Assembly (NCBI GenBank): GCA_016712715.1
Contig: JADJQM010000002.1
Span: forward strand, 930,001-994,000
DNA length: 64,000 nt
Direction: 5' to 3'
Origin: Rhodospirillaceae bacterium
GTDB lineage: Bacteria > Pseudomonadota > Alphaproteobacteria > Dongiales > Dongiaceae
Shown here: positions 9,186 through 18,657 of the stretch, one piece after another
Layout of the letters: each line of letters begins with the position of its first letter
How positions within the stretch are numbered: position 1 is the stretch's first letter
Translations under genes and position numbers: made by a program
Notes under the pieces: generated by a model
Told to the model about the DNA's origin: nothing
Database searches by the model: none
Seen by the model: the letters and a program-made list of their open reading frames with translations, nothing else

Positions 9186-9827
9186 TCACGCCGCGACCGG
9201 CCCCACATCGTTCATTTCGGCGACGCGGGCGATGGCCGGGCGGGCACGGACCTTCTCAGCGAGGCGGCGCAAGGACGGAAAACGCTTATAGGTGCCGGGG
9301 CAGCAATCCTGCCAGGTGGAGAGCATGTAGCAGAGCGCATCGGCGGCCGAGAAACGATCGCCCAGCAGGAAGGGGCCGTTCTTGGCGAGATGCGCGTCGA
9401 TGCGCGACCAGAGATCGGCGATTTCCGCCTGCGCCATGTCCTGGACACCCTTGATCCCGGCGGCGTCAGAGGTGACGCGGTCGGGATAATAGTAGCGCAG
9501 CATCGCCGGCTGCAGCGTGTTGTTGAGGTGGAAGAGCCACATCAGGAAAGGCCCGCGCTGCGGGTCGGTGGCGGCGGGGGCAAGGCCGGCTTGCGGAAAG
9601 CGGTCGGCGATGAGCAGCGAGATGGCGGCGCATTCGGTGATGTAGCCGCCTTCCGGCAGCTTCATGGCGGGAAGCTTGCCGGCCGGGCTTACTTTAAGGA
9701 AGTCCGGCTGCTTGTGACCGTCCTTCGACATGTCGACCAGCACGGTGTCGTATTTCGCACCGGCTTCCTCCAGGCAATAATGCGCGGCGATCGAGGCCGA
9801 ATTGTGCGACCAGAAAAGCGTGTACAT
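9186..9827 (-). CDS. Glutathione S-transferase family protein
   Basis: A 213-residue protein with the N-terminal thioredoxin-fold GST domain (YTLFWSHNSASIAAHYCLEEAG, then the cis-Pro region GKLPAM and the glutathione-binding TECAAI motif) and an alpha-helical C-terminal domain with the N-capping-like region FSAADALCYM. It would conjugate or reduce substrates using glutathione in the cytoplasm. The ATG follows GGGGAG. It is the last gene in the direction of the ABC-transporter operon, about 100 bases after the permease, but may have its own promoter. Confidence 0.92.
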   Translation of the reverse strand: MYTLFWSHNSASIAAHYCLEEAGAKYDTVLVDMSKDGHKQPDFLKVSPAGKLPAMKLPEGGYITECAAISLLIADRFPQAGLAPAATDPQRGPFLMWLFHLNNTLQPAMLRYYYPDRVTSDAAGIKGVQDMAQAEIADLWSRIDAHLAKNGPFLLGDRFSAADALCYMLSTWQDCCPGTYKRFPSLRRLAEKVRARPAIARVAEMNDVGPVAA

Positions 9828-9925
9828 GTGGTCTCCCCTGTTTTCAATTCAGCTACTTTATAGGGCAAGCCATGGCCCCGCGCCAATGCCCTGGCGGCAG
9901 GCTGACAATGCGTGGGCAGGATGGA

Positions 9926-10744
9926 TCAGCGACCCTGCTTGCCGCCGCGGCGCAGCAAAACCTGTGCCGTGATGAGGGCGGTGAGCGAGAACAGCATGAC
10001 GGCCGTGCCGATCGCGTTGATCTCGGGTGTCACCCCGCGGCGGATCGAGGAGAAGACATAGATCGGCAAGGTGTTCTTGGAACCTGCCACGAAGAACGCG
10101 ATGACGAAATCGTCGAAGCTGAAGGTGAAGGAGAGCAGGAAGCCGGCAACGATACCCGGCATCAGCTGCGGCAATGTCACCTGGCGGAAGGTGGCCATCG
10201 GATCGGCATAGAGATCGGCCGAAGCTTCGATGAGACTGCGGTCCATCCCGGCGATGCGGGCGCGCACGATGATGATCACGAGCGCCATGGCGAACAATGT
10301 ATGGGCGGCGATGATCGATCCGTAACCCAGGCTGAGCTTGGGCGGCGTTTCGCCCGGCCAGATGGTGGCCAGCACGGTATTGGCGGCGTCGAAGGTCGTG
10401 ACCAGCGCGATCAAGGTCGCAATGCCGATGACGATGCCGGGCACCATGATGGCGATATAGGTGAGCCCATCGAAGATCGTGCGCAGGGGGCCGCGCACAT
10501 TCTGCAAGGCGATCGCTGCCATCGTCCCCATCACCGTCGCCAGTACGGAGGAGGTCGCAGCAACGATGATGCTGTTCTGCAAGGCAGCCAGCATCAGGCT
10601 GTTATTGGCTGCCTTGAAGTACCAGTCGACACCGAAGCCCTGGAAGTCCGAGGCGTTGTTGCCGCTGTTGAAGCTGAACACGACGATGAGGGCGATCGGC
10701 GCATAGAGGAACAGATAGATGAAGGCGGAATAGGCGCGCAGCAT
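9926..10744 (-). CDS. Spermidine/putrescine-type ABC transporter permease (PotC/PotI-like)
   Basis: An inner-membrane permease with about six membrane segments and the cytoplasmic coupling EAA-type loop IEASADLYADPMATFRQVTLPQLMPG. The late FSFDDFVIAFFVAGSK segment is characteristic of PotC/PotI. The ATG at 10744 lies 11 bases after the stop of the partner permease and has GAGGGA upstream, so the two are one transcription unit. It imports polyamines or a related cationic compound together with the ATPase, binding protein and second permease. The substrate cannot be read from sequence alone. Confidence 0.92.
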   Translation of the reverse strand: MLRAYSAFIYLFLYAPIALIVVFSFNSGNNASDFQGFGVDWYFKAANNSLMLAALQNSIIVAATSSVLATVMGTMAAIALQNVRGPLRTIFDGLTYIAIMVPGIVIGIATLIALVTTFDAANTVLATIWPGETPPKLSLGYGSIIAAHTLFAMALVIIIVRARIAGMDRSLIEASADLYADPMATFRQVTLPQLMPGIVAGFLLSFTFSFDDFVIAFFVAGSKNTLPIYVFSSIRRGVTPEINAIGTAVMLFSLTALITAQVLLRRGGKQGR

Positions 10745-10755
10745 GATCCGATCCC

Positions 10756-11628
10756 TCACATCAACGACACGTCGCGACCACCGGTCGCGCGCGTCGCCTT
10801 GAGATACAGACCCACGGTCACCATCATGATGACGACCAGCGCCATGGCACAGGCCGATCCGAACGGCCAGTTGAGGCTTTGCAGGAACAGGTCCACCAGC
10901 GCATTGCCGATGAAGAACACCTTGCCGCCCCCCAGCATCGCGGGGATCAGGAACTCGCCCATGAGAAGGATGAAAACCAGCATGCATCCCGTGATCATGC
11001 CCGGCGCCGACAAGGGCAGCGTGATCTGGCGAAAGGTCGCAAAGGGCGAGGCCCCAAGGTCGTCGGAGGCTTCCAGCAGGCGTTTGTCGAGCTTTTCAAG
11101 GCTGACGAAGATCGGGAACACCATCAGCGGCAGATAGCCGTAGACGATGCCGACCAGCACCGCGAAGGGCGTGTTGATGAACCGCACACCCTCGATGCCG
11201 ATCAACTCCAGGAGATGCGGCAGGCCGCGACCCCCTAAGATGAACATCCAGGCATAGGTGCGGATGAGGAAGCTGGTCCAGAACGGCACCACCACCAGGA
11301 TGAGGAGGAAGAGGCGCATCCGCGGATTGGCCTTCACCGCCAGGAAATAGGCCAGCGGATAGCCGGCGAGCAAACAGATGAGGGTCCCGGTTGGCGCCAG
11401 CATCAGCGTGTTCTTGAACGCCGTCCAGCGCGCGCCGATGTTGAGATAGTTGTCGAAGGTGAAGCCCGCCTGATAGCCGCCGGTCGGCGCCCGCTCGCCC
11501 ACCGAATAGACCATGATGACAATGAGCGGCAGGATGAGCAGCATCAGATACCACAGCCCGGAGGGCGCCAGCAGCAGCGCATTCCATCGGCCTTGCCGGC
11601 GTTTTTCCTTGAGAGCGGCTGTGGTCAT
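10756..11628 (-). CDS. Spermidine/putrescine-type ABC transporter permease (PotB/PotH-like)
   Basis: A 290-residue permease with a basic N-terminus, about six membrane spans and the EAA loop LLEASDDLGASPFATFRQITLPLSAPG. FLIRTYAWMFILGGRG is a PotB/PotH hallmark. It lies between the binding-protein gene and the second permease on the same strand. Unusually for the operon, a 97-bp palindromic repeat element separates it from the binding-protein gene upstream, and its ATG has no obvious Shine-Dalgarno. Confidence 0.92.
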   Translation of the reverse strand: MTTAALKEKRRQGRWNALLLAPSGLWYLMLLILPLIVIMVYSVGERAPTGGYQAGFTFDNYLNIGARWTAFKNTLMLAPTGTLICLLAGYPLAYFLAVKANPRMRLFLLILVVVPFWTSFLIRTYAWMFILGGRGLPHLLELIGIEGVRFINTPFAVLVGIVYGYLPLMVFPIFVSLEKLDKRLLEASDDLGASPFATFRQITLPLSAPGMITGCMLVFILLMGEFLIPAMLGGGKVFFIGNALVDLFLQSLNWPFGSACAMALVVIMMVTVGLYLKATRATGGRDVSLM

Positions 11629-11654
11629 TTGGATAGTCTAAAGTCTCGATGCAA

Positions 11655-11751
11655 ACCCTCTCCCCTCGCGAGAGAGGGTAGGGTGAGGGGTGGTGACGGC
11701 GGACTCGCGGATGGACCCCCTCACCCAACCCTCTCCCGCGAGGGAGAGGGG
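11655..11751. repeat. Intergenic palindromic repeat, copy 1 (paired units)
   Basis: Two inverted units face each other: a left unit CCCTCTCCCCTCGCGAGAG...GGGTGAGGGG and a right unit CCCCCTCACCC...CCCTCTCCCGCGAGGG. Each unit is itself a hairpin around a CGCGAG core. The same family recurs five more times in this window. Here it lies inside an operon, between the binding-protein and permease genes, where it could stabilise or attenuate the mRNA. Confidence 0.88.
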
Positions 11752-11780
11752 CTACGAGCGAAGTGGGATAGAGCGAGATT

Positions 11781-12923
11781 CTACGCCGACTTGAACCGCG
11801 CCATGATTTCGGCGCGGGCCGGGTTGGTCAGCACATTGCCGGCACCGAACTCGAGCGGCGAGAGCAGTTCGGCCGCCGGGTACATGATCGGGTCGGTGGC
11901 CACCTCCGGCGGCAGCAGGGCGATGACCCGCTTGTCGGCGATGGGATAGCCGTGGACGGCGAGTTCGGCCGCGTTCACCGTTGGATCGAGCAGGAAGTTG
12001 ATGAGCGCATAGGCGCCCTTCTTGTTCGGCGCTTCCTTCGGCACGGCATAGAAATCGGACCAGATCTCGCCGCCTTCCTTGCCCAGCACATAGATGATTT
12101 CCGGAATGTCCTTGTGCAACTGCTTGCCATCGCCGGTCCAGGCCACCGACATCCAGGCATCGCCATTGCGAAGCGCGGGCTGGTAGTCGCTGCTGATGCC
12201 AAAGAGATGCGGCTTCACCTCGAGCAGCAGCTTCTCCGCGTCGGCCAATTCCTTCTCGTCGATCGAGTTGAACGAGTAGCCGAAATATTTGAGCGCATTG
12301 CCGATGGTGGTGAGCTGGTAGTCATGGACCATGACGCGGCCCGTGGCCTTGTCCTTGGTCACATCCCAGAATTCCTTCCACGATGTCAGCTTGTCGGGCA
12401 GGTTCTTCGTGTTCTGGACAAAGCCGGTGGTGCCCCAATCCTTGTGCAGCGCGTAGATCTTGCCGTTGACCGTGCCAGGCTCGGTCATGCGCGGATCGGC
12501 ATAGGAGGCCGGGTCAAAGTTTGGCACCTGCGCCACGTCGAGCGGATCGATAAGATCTGCCTCGACATAGTTGGCGATGGTGTAGTTGGTCGGTACGAAG
12601 ACGTCCTAGCCGGTGCCGCCGGCCTTGAGCTTCGCATACATCTCTTCGTTCGAGCCGAACACGGTGAGTTCGACCGCGGCCCCCGTCAGCTCCTTGAACT
12701 TTTCGAGATTGGCGGGGTCGTGATAGTTTGGCCAGCTGGTCAGCGAGACCTTGTCGCCGATATCGCCGGCAAAGCTCGGACGCGGACGAAAGCCGGGGAC
12801 GGCGCCGGCCATCACGGCCATCGCGGTGCCAAGGCCGGTGACGCCGAGGAAGTGCCGGCGCGAGATCGAGCCCATCTGGTAGCGGCGCAGCTGGGCGATA
12901 AATTCCTTGCGTGGATCGGTCAT
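11781..12923 (-). pseudogene. Spermidine/putrescine-type substrate-binding protein, interrupted by an in-frame TAG
   Basis: A periplasmic binding protein of the PotD/extracellular family 1 type, about 380 residues if read through. The N-terminus has a twin-arginine signal (SISRRHFLGVTGLG) and an alanine-rich export region; the mature protein starts near SFAGDIGDKVSLTSWPNYHD. The frame stops at TAG 12608-12606 after KLKAGGTG, then continues in the same frame as DVFVPTNYTIANYVE to the true end at 11781. The stop sits where relatives usually have an aromatic residue before DV, so one base change (for example TAC to TAG) explains it. The ATG at 12923 has AGGAG upstream. It belongs to the transporter operon; without it the transporter would not work. 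Confidence 0.85.
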
Positions 12924-13038
12924 CTCATTCTCCTGAGGAAAGACGTGAAAGCCTCAAAACCCGTTTCGATCGGCGGCGTTCTTGTGGTCGTGTCGGATGC
13001 GTCCGCCGCCGCCGGCAGCGCATCCTTCTTGAATTCTG

Positions 13039-14166
13039 TCAGGTTTCGCTGAGCGCCAGCGCACGGTCGCGCTTCCAGCCCATGATCACCTGGTCACCCG
13101 GCTCGAGAGCCTGGCCCTCGGTCGAATGTTTCGGCAGGCGGACGAGCACGGCGCCAAGACCTTCGGCCTCGACCTGGAACTCGCTGTGATCGCCAAGATA
13201 GATGCGGTTCAAGAGTCGCGCCGGCCGTGTGATATCGAGGCCGCCGGGAACAGCTCCCGGCTGCCACAGGCCGATGACTTCGGGGCGCACGGCAATGGCG
13301 CCGCGACTGCCCGGCTGCAGCTTGCCGCCCAGGCGACTGAAGGGTGCCCGCAGCGTGAGGCCGCTTGCCGTCGTGATGGTGGCGCCTGACTCATCGCTGG
13401 CGGAAACGGCACCGCTGAAGAAGTTGGACTCGCCCACGAAATCGGCGACGTAGCGATTGACCGGCGCGTCATAGAGTTCTTCCGGCGTGCCGAACTGCAC
13501 GACCTTGCCATCCTTCATGATGCCGATCGTGTCTGACATGGAGAGGGCTTCTTCCTGGTCATGCGTAACGAGGACGAAGGTGATGCCGACTTCGCGCTGC
13601 AGGTTCTGCAACTCGATCTGCATTTCGCGTCGCAGCTTCCGATCAAGTGCTGCCAATGGCTCATCGAGCAGCAGGACGGTCGGCCGGTTGATGAGGGCCC
13701 GGGCCAGCGCCACGCGCTGCTGCTGACCGCCGGAGAGTTCCCAGGTCCGGCGCTTGCCGAGGTGCGGCAGGCGCACCAGTTCGAGGGCCTCGGCCACGCG
13801 TTTGTCGATCTCGGCCGCCTCGGCGCGGGGTTTCCGCTGGCGCAGGCCGTAGCCGACATTGGCCGCCACATCCATATGCGGGAACAGGGCGTAATGCTGG
13901 AATACCATGTTGACCGGGCGGCGATAGGCGGGGACGCCAACAACCGACTGCCCGGCAATCTCGACGCTGCCGCTATCGGGTTGCTCGAATCCGGCGATGA
14001 GGCGGAGCGAGGTGGTCTTGCCGCAACCCGATGGCCCCAGGAAGGAATGGAACGAGCCTTGCCGCAGCGCAAAGCTCACATCGTCGACGGCGCGGACATC
14101 GGCGAAATGTTTGACGACCGAGCGGAACTCGACGTCGTAAGCAGATCGGGACTCAGATGACGCCAC
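13039..14166 (-). CDS. potA: Spermidine/putrescine-type ABC transporter ATP-binding protein (PotA-like)
   Basis: The ATPase of the polyamine-type importer. Walker A is GPSGCGKTTS, the Q-loop MVFQHYALFPHM, the signature LSGGQQQRVALARAL, Walker B VLLLDEPLAALD and the switch His is in LVTHDQEEA; the C-terminal 110 residues form the TOBE-type domain. The frame is open upstream, but homology begins at YDVEFRSVVKHF, so I place the start at GTG 14166, which has GGGGAG ten bases upstream; this gives 375 residues, normal for PotA. It is the first gene of the operon that continues with the binding protein and two permeases. Confidence 0.9.
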   Translation of the reverse strand: MASSESRSAYDVEFRSVVKHFADVRAVDDVSFALRQGSFHSFLGPSGCGKTTSLRLIAGFEQPDSGSVEIAGQSVVGVPAYRRPVNMVFQHYALFPHMDVAANVGYGLRQRKPRAEAAEIDKRVAEALELVRLPHLGKRRTWELSGGQQQRVALARALINRPTVLLLDEPLAALDRKLRREMQIELQNLQREVGITFVLVTHDQEEALSMSDTIGIMKDGKVVQFGTPEELYDAPVNRYVADFVGESNFFSGAVSASDESGATITTASGLTLRAPFSRLGGKLQPGSRGAIAVRPEVIGLWQPGAVPGGLDITRPARLLNRIYLGDHSEFQVEAEGLGAVLVRLPKHSTEGQALEPGDQVIMGWKRDRALALSET

Positions 14167-14320
14167 GAATGCCGCACTCCCCAATGATCGCCCCAATAGT
14201 CGCCTCGGCCATCGCTTGCGGGTCCATCCCCCGACGTCGTCGCAAGCCGCCAAAACGACTCTTACTGCGTTTGACCCCCAATGAAAAGGACCGATGTATT
14301 TTTCATTCTTGGTTGCGGAC

Positions 14321-14354
14321 AAACAAAAACGGCGGCACCAGGAGTGCCGCCGTT
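14321..14354 (-). terminator. Rho-independent terminator of the Bax-inhibitor-1 gene
   Basis: On the minus strand an 11-bp perfect stem (AACGGCGGCAC with GTGCCGCCGTT) closes a five-base loop and is followed by TTTTGTTT. It begins 24 bases after the stop of the 14378-15112 gene and points the right way to end that transcript. Confidence 0.93.
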
Positions 14355-14377
14355 CTGCCGATTGTGGGGGCTGATGC

Positions 14378-15112
14378 CTACTCGCGGTTGCCGAGGAAGC
14401 GCAGCATGAACAGGAAGAGGTTGATGAAATCGGTGTAGAGGGCGAAGGCGCCCAGGATCGATTTCTTGGTCGCCACTTCGTGGCCATCGGCTTCCCAGTA
14501 GAATTCCTTGATCTTCTGCGTGTCATAGGCGGCAAGGCCGGTGAAGACCAGCACGCCAATGGCCGAGATTGCGAATTCCAGGGCCGACGACTGCAGGAAG
14601 ATATTGACGATCATGGCAATGAAGAGGCCGATCACGCCCATGAACAGGAAGGTCCCCATGCCGGAGAGGTCCTTCTTGGTGGTGTAGCCGTAAAGGCTGA
14701 CCGCCATGAAGGTCGCCGCCGTCACGAAGAAGGTCTTCACGATGGAAACGTCGGTATAGACCGCGAAGATGATCGACAGGCTGATGCCCATCAAGGCCGC
14801 GTAAGCCCAGAACAGCGCCTGGGCGGTCACGGCGCGCATCGCATGGATCCGGAAGCCGAACATGAGCGAAATGCCCAGCGGGGCAAAGATCGCCACCCAG
14901 CGCAGCGGCGAATTCCAGATCGACGCCATCAATGCTTCATTGCTGCCAATGAAGTAGGAAATCACGCCGGTCAGAAGGAGGCCGCCGCCCATATAGGCGT
15001 AGACCTTCTGCATATGCGCGCGCAGGCCGGCATCAATCTCGGCTGTTTGGCTCCGCGCGTAACCGCCCTGGATGGTACGGCTGCCTAAACCACGATCCGG
15101 TCCGTTGACCAT
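14378..15112 (-). CDS. Bax inhibitor-1 / YccA family membrane protein
   Basis: A 244-residue integral membrane protein with seven predicted spans, beginning after a soluble head (GLGSRTIQGGYARSQTAEID). The family elements VYAYMGGGLLLTGVISYF, ALMGISLSIIFAVY and the C-terminal YDTQKIK...YTDFINLFLFMLRFLG are present. Bacterial BI-1 proteins (YccA, YetJ) modulate FtsH protease or conduct calcium; which applies here is unknown. The ATG at 15112 has GGGGAGAG seven bases upstream, and a strong terminator follows the gene, so it is monocistronic. Confidence 0.92.
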   Translation of the reverse strand: MVNGPDRGLGSRTIQGGYARSQTAEIDAGLRAHMQKVYAYMGGGLLLTGVISYFIGSNEALMASIWNSPLRWVAIFAPLGISLMFGFRIHAMRAVTAQALFWAYAALMGISLSIIFAVYTDVSIVKTFFVTAATFMAVSLYGYTTKKDLSGMGTFLFMGVIGLFIAMIVNIFLQSSALEFAISAIGVLVFTGLAAYDTQKIKEFYWEADGHEVATKKSILGAFALYTDFINLFLFMLRFLGNRE

Positions 15113-15303
15113 ATTGTTCTCTCCCCGTTCTATATCCCAACCGCGCATCGTCGCGGATAGGCGTGAATTTAGGCCAGACTGGGCGGAATTCAATAGGTCC
15201 GGCCGCCATTTCTTGGGGCGAAAGCCATTGCCGAACGGGCTTTTAGCCGCCATAAACCGGCCCGCAACTGTCGGATAAGCGAAGTGCAGGGGAATTAAGG
15301 ATC

Positions 15304-16335
15304 ATGAAGGGCCGCATCTTTTCGGGTGTCCAGCCGACCCATACGCTGCATCTGGGGAATTATCTGGGCGCCGTGCGCAATTGGGTGCGCATGCAGAAGG
15401 AATATGAGTGCATCTTCTGCGTGGTCGACATGCATGCCATTACCGTGTTCCAGGACCCGGCCGAACTCACCAAAAATACCCGCGAAGTGACCGCCGCCTT
15501 CATGGCGTCCGGCATCGATGTCTCCCATTCCATCATCTTCGCCCAGAGCCAGAACCGCGTTCATGCCCAATTAGCCTGGATTCTCAATTGCGTAGCCCGC
15601 GTAGGCTGGCTTAACCGCATGACCCAGTTCAAGGAAAAGGCCGGCAAGGACCGCGAGAACGCCTCGGTCGGCCTCTACACCTATCCTGTGCTGATGGCCG
15701 CCGATATCCTCGGCTACCGCGCCACCCATGTGCCGGTGGGCGAGGACCAGAAGCAGCATCTGGAACTGGCACGCGACATCGCCCAGAAGTTCAACACGGA
15801 TTTCGGGATCGAGTGCCTGGTGCCGCCGGCGCCGGTGATCGGTGGTCCCGCGGCCCGTGTCATGTCCCTGCGCGACGGTACCAAGAAGATGTCGAAATCG
15901 GATCCATCCGATTACAGCCGCATCAACATGACCGACGATGCCGACACGATCGCCCTCAAGTTCCGCAAGGCGAAGACCGATCCGGCGCCGCTGCCCGGGC
16001 TCGACGTGCTGGACGACAAGGGTTTTGTGAAGGCTGAGGCGGAAGCGCTGCGTCCCGAAGCCTATAACCTGATGGCGATCTTCGCCGCTCTTTCCGACCA
16101 GGAAATCGGGATGGTGATCGGCAAGTACGAGGGCAAGGAATTCTCCGCCTTCAAGCGCGACTTGACCGACCTGGCCGTGTCCGTTCTGGGGCCGATCGGG
16201 GCTGAGATGAAGCGTCTCCTCGACCACCCGGCCGAAATCGACGCCGTCCTGTCCCGCGGCGCCGCCAAGGCGCGGGCCATTTCGGAGCCGATCCTTCTGG
16301 AGATCGAGCGGGCGGTCGGCTTCCTGCCGGCGTAG
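15304..16335 (+). CDS. trpS: Tryptophanyl-tRNA synthetase
   Basis: A class I aminoacyl-tRNA synthetase charging tRNA-Trp. The HIGH-like motif is TLHLGN near residue 14, the KMSKS loop is KKMSKSDPSD, and the VPVGEDQKQHLELARD segment is typical of TrpRS. At 343 residues the length is normal for bacterial TrpRS. The ATG at 15304 follows AAGGA. It is transcribed divergently from the BI-1 gene. Confidence 0.98.
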   Translation: MKGRIFSGVQPTHTLHLGNYLGAVRNWVRMQKEYECIFCVVDMHAITVFQDPAELTKNTREVTAAFMASGIDVSHSIIFAQSQNRVHAQLAWILNCVARVGWLNRMTQFKEKAGKDRENASVGLYTYPVLMAADILGYRATHVPVGEDQKQHLELARDIAQKFNTDFGIECLVPPAPVIGGPAARVMSLRDGTKKMSKSDPSDYSRINMTDDADTIALKFRKAKTDPAPLPGLDVLDDKGFVKAEAEALRPEAYNLMAIFAALSDQEIGMVIGKYEGKEFSAFKRDLTDLAVSVLGPIGAEMKRLLDHPAEIDAVLSRGAAKARAISEPILLEIERAVGFLPA

Positions 16336-16440
16336 GGGATCAGGCGAGACCCTGTGTCATTGTTTTGACTAAGGCGATTGCCTATGTCCTCCTGCACCGA
16401 CTGATATCCAGCGATTGCCAGACCAGGGATTAGCCGATTC

Positions 16441-17485
16441 ATGAGCGACGATTTTGAGCTAGAGCCGCAGCCGAAGGCGGGATGGCGCCGATTCCTGCCA
16501 TCCGTGAAAATGCCGTCCTGGGGATCCCGGGACGCGGTGGCGGACCTGGAATCGGCCGTTGGCCGCCATCGCCTGGTCACCGCCGCGCGCTGGGCTGGCG
16601 GCATCCTGCTGGCGGTCATGCTGCTTTACTACCCCGTCGGTGCCATCATTGCGCATCGCATCGATGACGACATCGACTTTGCAGCACCCACGATCCCGCC
16701 GGAAGCCAGCCAGACCGTCGCCTTGGCCGCGGCGCTGATAGACCGCGAGGTCAACGGCACGAGCTGGCCTGCGAATGCGCCCTGGTTCTTCCCGAGCAGC
16801 ATTCTCGACAACATGCCGAATTTCCAATCCGGCGAGATTCAGGCGCTGCAGCGCGTGGTGACGGAGCTCCGGGACCAGATCGGCCGCGCCCGCGGCACCA
16901 GCAGTGCCGACAAGGCGCTGGAGGCTGCTGCCGGCTACCTCAACAACCCGCCGGACCTGCTGGTACATCGATCTCAGCCGCTCCTGGGCGCCGATGAAGC
17001 CCTCGGAGAGCTATTATCTCGATGCCATGAAGGCGCTCATCGATTTCAACGGCCGCATGACGCGCGGCGATGCGGTGTTCGAGCGCCGGGCCGACAATCT
17101 GCTCTCGACCCTGGACCGGATCGGCAAGGATCTGGGGGCTGCTTCCAACAAGATCGACGAGGAAATCGACATGGAATCCGGCGCCTGGTTCGATCTCGGC
17201 GCCGACGACACCTTCTACTTCAACAAGGGCCAGCTTTATGCCTATGGCCTGCTGCTGAAGGCGTTGGGGCAGGATTTCAAGCCGGTGCTGGTGGAAAAGG
17301 GCGCCCTCAACATCTGGGATCGCATGGTCGAGTCCATGCTCGAAGGTGCTGTCCTGCAGCCCTGGGTGGTCATCAACGGCGAGACGGCCTCGCTGGCCCA
17401 GCCCAACCACCTCGCCGAGCAAGGCTTCTATCTGCTCCGCGCCAGGGCCCAGCTCGAGGAGATTACCGATATCTTGCAGAAGTGA
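16441..17485 (+). pseudogene. DUF2333 family protein, split by a +1 frameshift
   Basis: The first frame gives a cytoplasmic head, one membrane segment (AARWAGGILLAVMLLYYPVG) and the start of a periplasmic domain, reaching NNPPDLL at about 16960. The next frame continues seamlessly as YIDLSRSWAPMKPSESYYLDAM to the end at 17485. One surplus base in GACCTGCTGGTAC (near 16961-16963) accounts for the break; removing it gives a protein of about 347 residues, matching DUF2333. Family function is unknown; members are single-pass membrane proteins of alpha- and gammaproteobacteria. Whether the break is real or a sequencing error cannot be told from the sequence. Confidence 0.82.
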
Positions 17486-17697
17486 GAAATCGGTAGGGCC
17501 AACAGCGGTTTCTGCATGATCTGCGCAATGTGTCGCTTCCCCTTGGAATCGCTGTGATTTAGATTGCTCACAATGGCACCGCGGCGCCCGAGTCGCGGTT
17601 GTGAAGCGATGGCCGAAGATGCGGCCGGGGCCAGATCGGCGGCGGCGTAGTCAGATCAGCGTTTCGGTCGCGCTCCCGTCCTGTGGGGGAAGTGCCG

Positions 17698-18657
17698 GTG
17701 ACCTGGGCGACAGCCATCCTCGACTGGTTTCTGGGGCTCCAGATCTATCTGCCGATCGCGGAAGTGGCGCTCAATGTCTTTTTGCTGCTGGGCCTGGGTG
17801 CCGGGGTCGGAATCCTCTCCGGCCTGTTCGGTGTCGGTGGCGGCTTCCTGCTGACACCCCTGCTGATCTTTGTCGGCGTCCCCCCGGCCGTCGCCGTGGC
17901 GACACAATCCAACCAGGTGGTGGCGTCCTCCGTTTCCGGTGTGCTCGCCCATTGGTCGCGCGGCAATGTCGACATCAAAATGGGCAGTGTCATGCTGGCC
18001 GGCGGCATGCTGGGTGCCAGCGTCGGCGTTGGCCTGTTCACCTTGCTGCGCAGCCTCGGCCAGATCGACCTCGTGATCGCCATCGCCTATGTCATCACAT
18101 TGTCCGGTATCGGCATCATGATGGCCGTGGAATCGATCCGCGCCTTGCGCCGTTCCCGCCGCTCCATGGCGCCGGCCAAACTGCACCAGCATAACTGGGC
18201 ACAAGGCCTTCCCTTCAAGATGCGCTTCCGGAAGTCGCGTCTCTATATCTCGGCCCTCCTGCCCGGCGGCATCGGCTTCATCGTCGGCATCATGTCGGCC
18301 ATCATGGGTGTCGGCGGCGCCTTCCTGCTTGTCCCGGCCATGATCTATCTGCTCGGCATGGCAACGGGCGTGGTGATCGGCACGTCGCTCTTTCAGATCA
18401 TCTTCGTCCAGGCCTGGGTGACGTTCTGGCAGGCCAATACCAATCAGACCGTCGATGTCCTCCTGGCGCTGATTCTGACCATCGGTGGCGTGGTGGGGGC
18501 ACAGATCGGCGGCCGGCTCGGTGGCAAGCTGCCCGCCGAGCAACTGCGCTTCCTGATGGCGATCGTCATCCTGGTGACCGCTGGCGGCCTGCTCTATGAA
18601 CTGGTTGCGCGGCCATCGGAACTGTACTCGATCGTCATTGCCGGGGGCGGGCATTGA
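17698..18657 (+). CDS. Sulfite exporter TauE/SafE family protein
   Basis: A membrane protein with about eight spans and the duplicated TauE/SafE signature: GLFGVGGGFLLTPLLI in the first half and IMGVGGAFLLVPAMIY in the second, including the conserved NQVVASSV. The family exports sulphite, sulphoacetate or other small anions. Several GTG codons could start it; 17698 is preferred because GGGGGA lies seven bases upstream, with 17683 as the longer alternative. The stop TGA overlaps the TTG start of the next gene, a family (TIGR02186) that repeatedly accompanies TauE in alphaproteobacteria, so the two probably form a functional pair. Confidence 0.9.
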   Translation: MTWATAILDWFLGLQIYLPIAEVALNVFLLLGLGAGVGILSGLFGVGGGFLLTPLLIFVGVPPAVAVATQSNQVVASSVSGVLAHWSRGNVDIKMGSVMLAGGMLGASVGVGLFTLLRSLGQIDLVIAIAYVITLSGIGIMMAVESIRALRRSRRSMAPAKLHQHNWAQGLPFKMRFRKSRLYISALLPGGIGFIVGIMSAIMGVGGAFLLVPAMIYLLGMATGVVIGTSLFQIIFVQAWVTFWQANTNQTVDVLLALILTIGGVVGAQIGGRLGGKLPAEQLRFLMAIVILVTAGGLLYELVARPSELYSIVIAGGGH

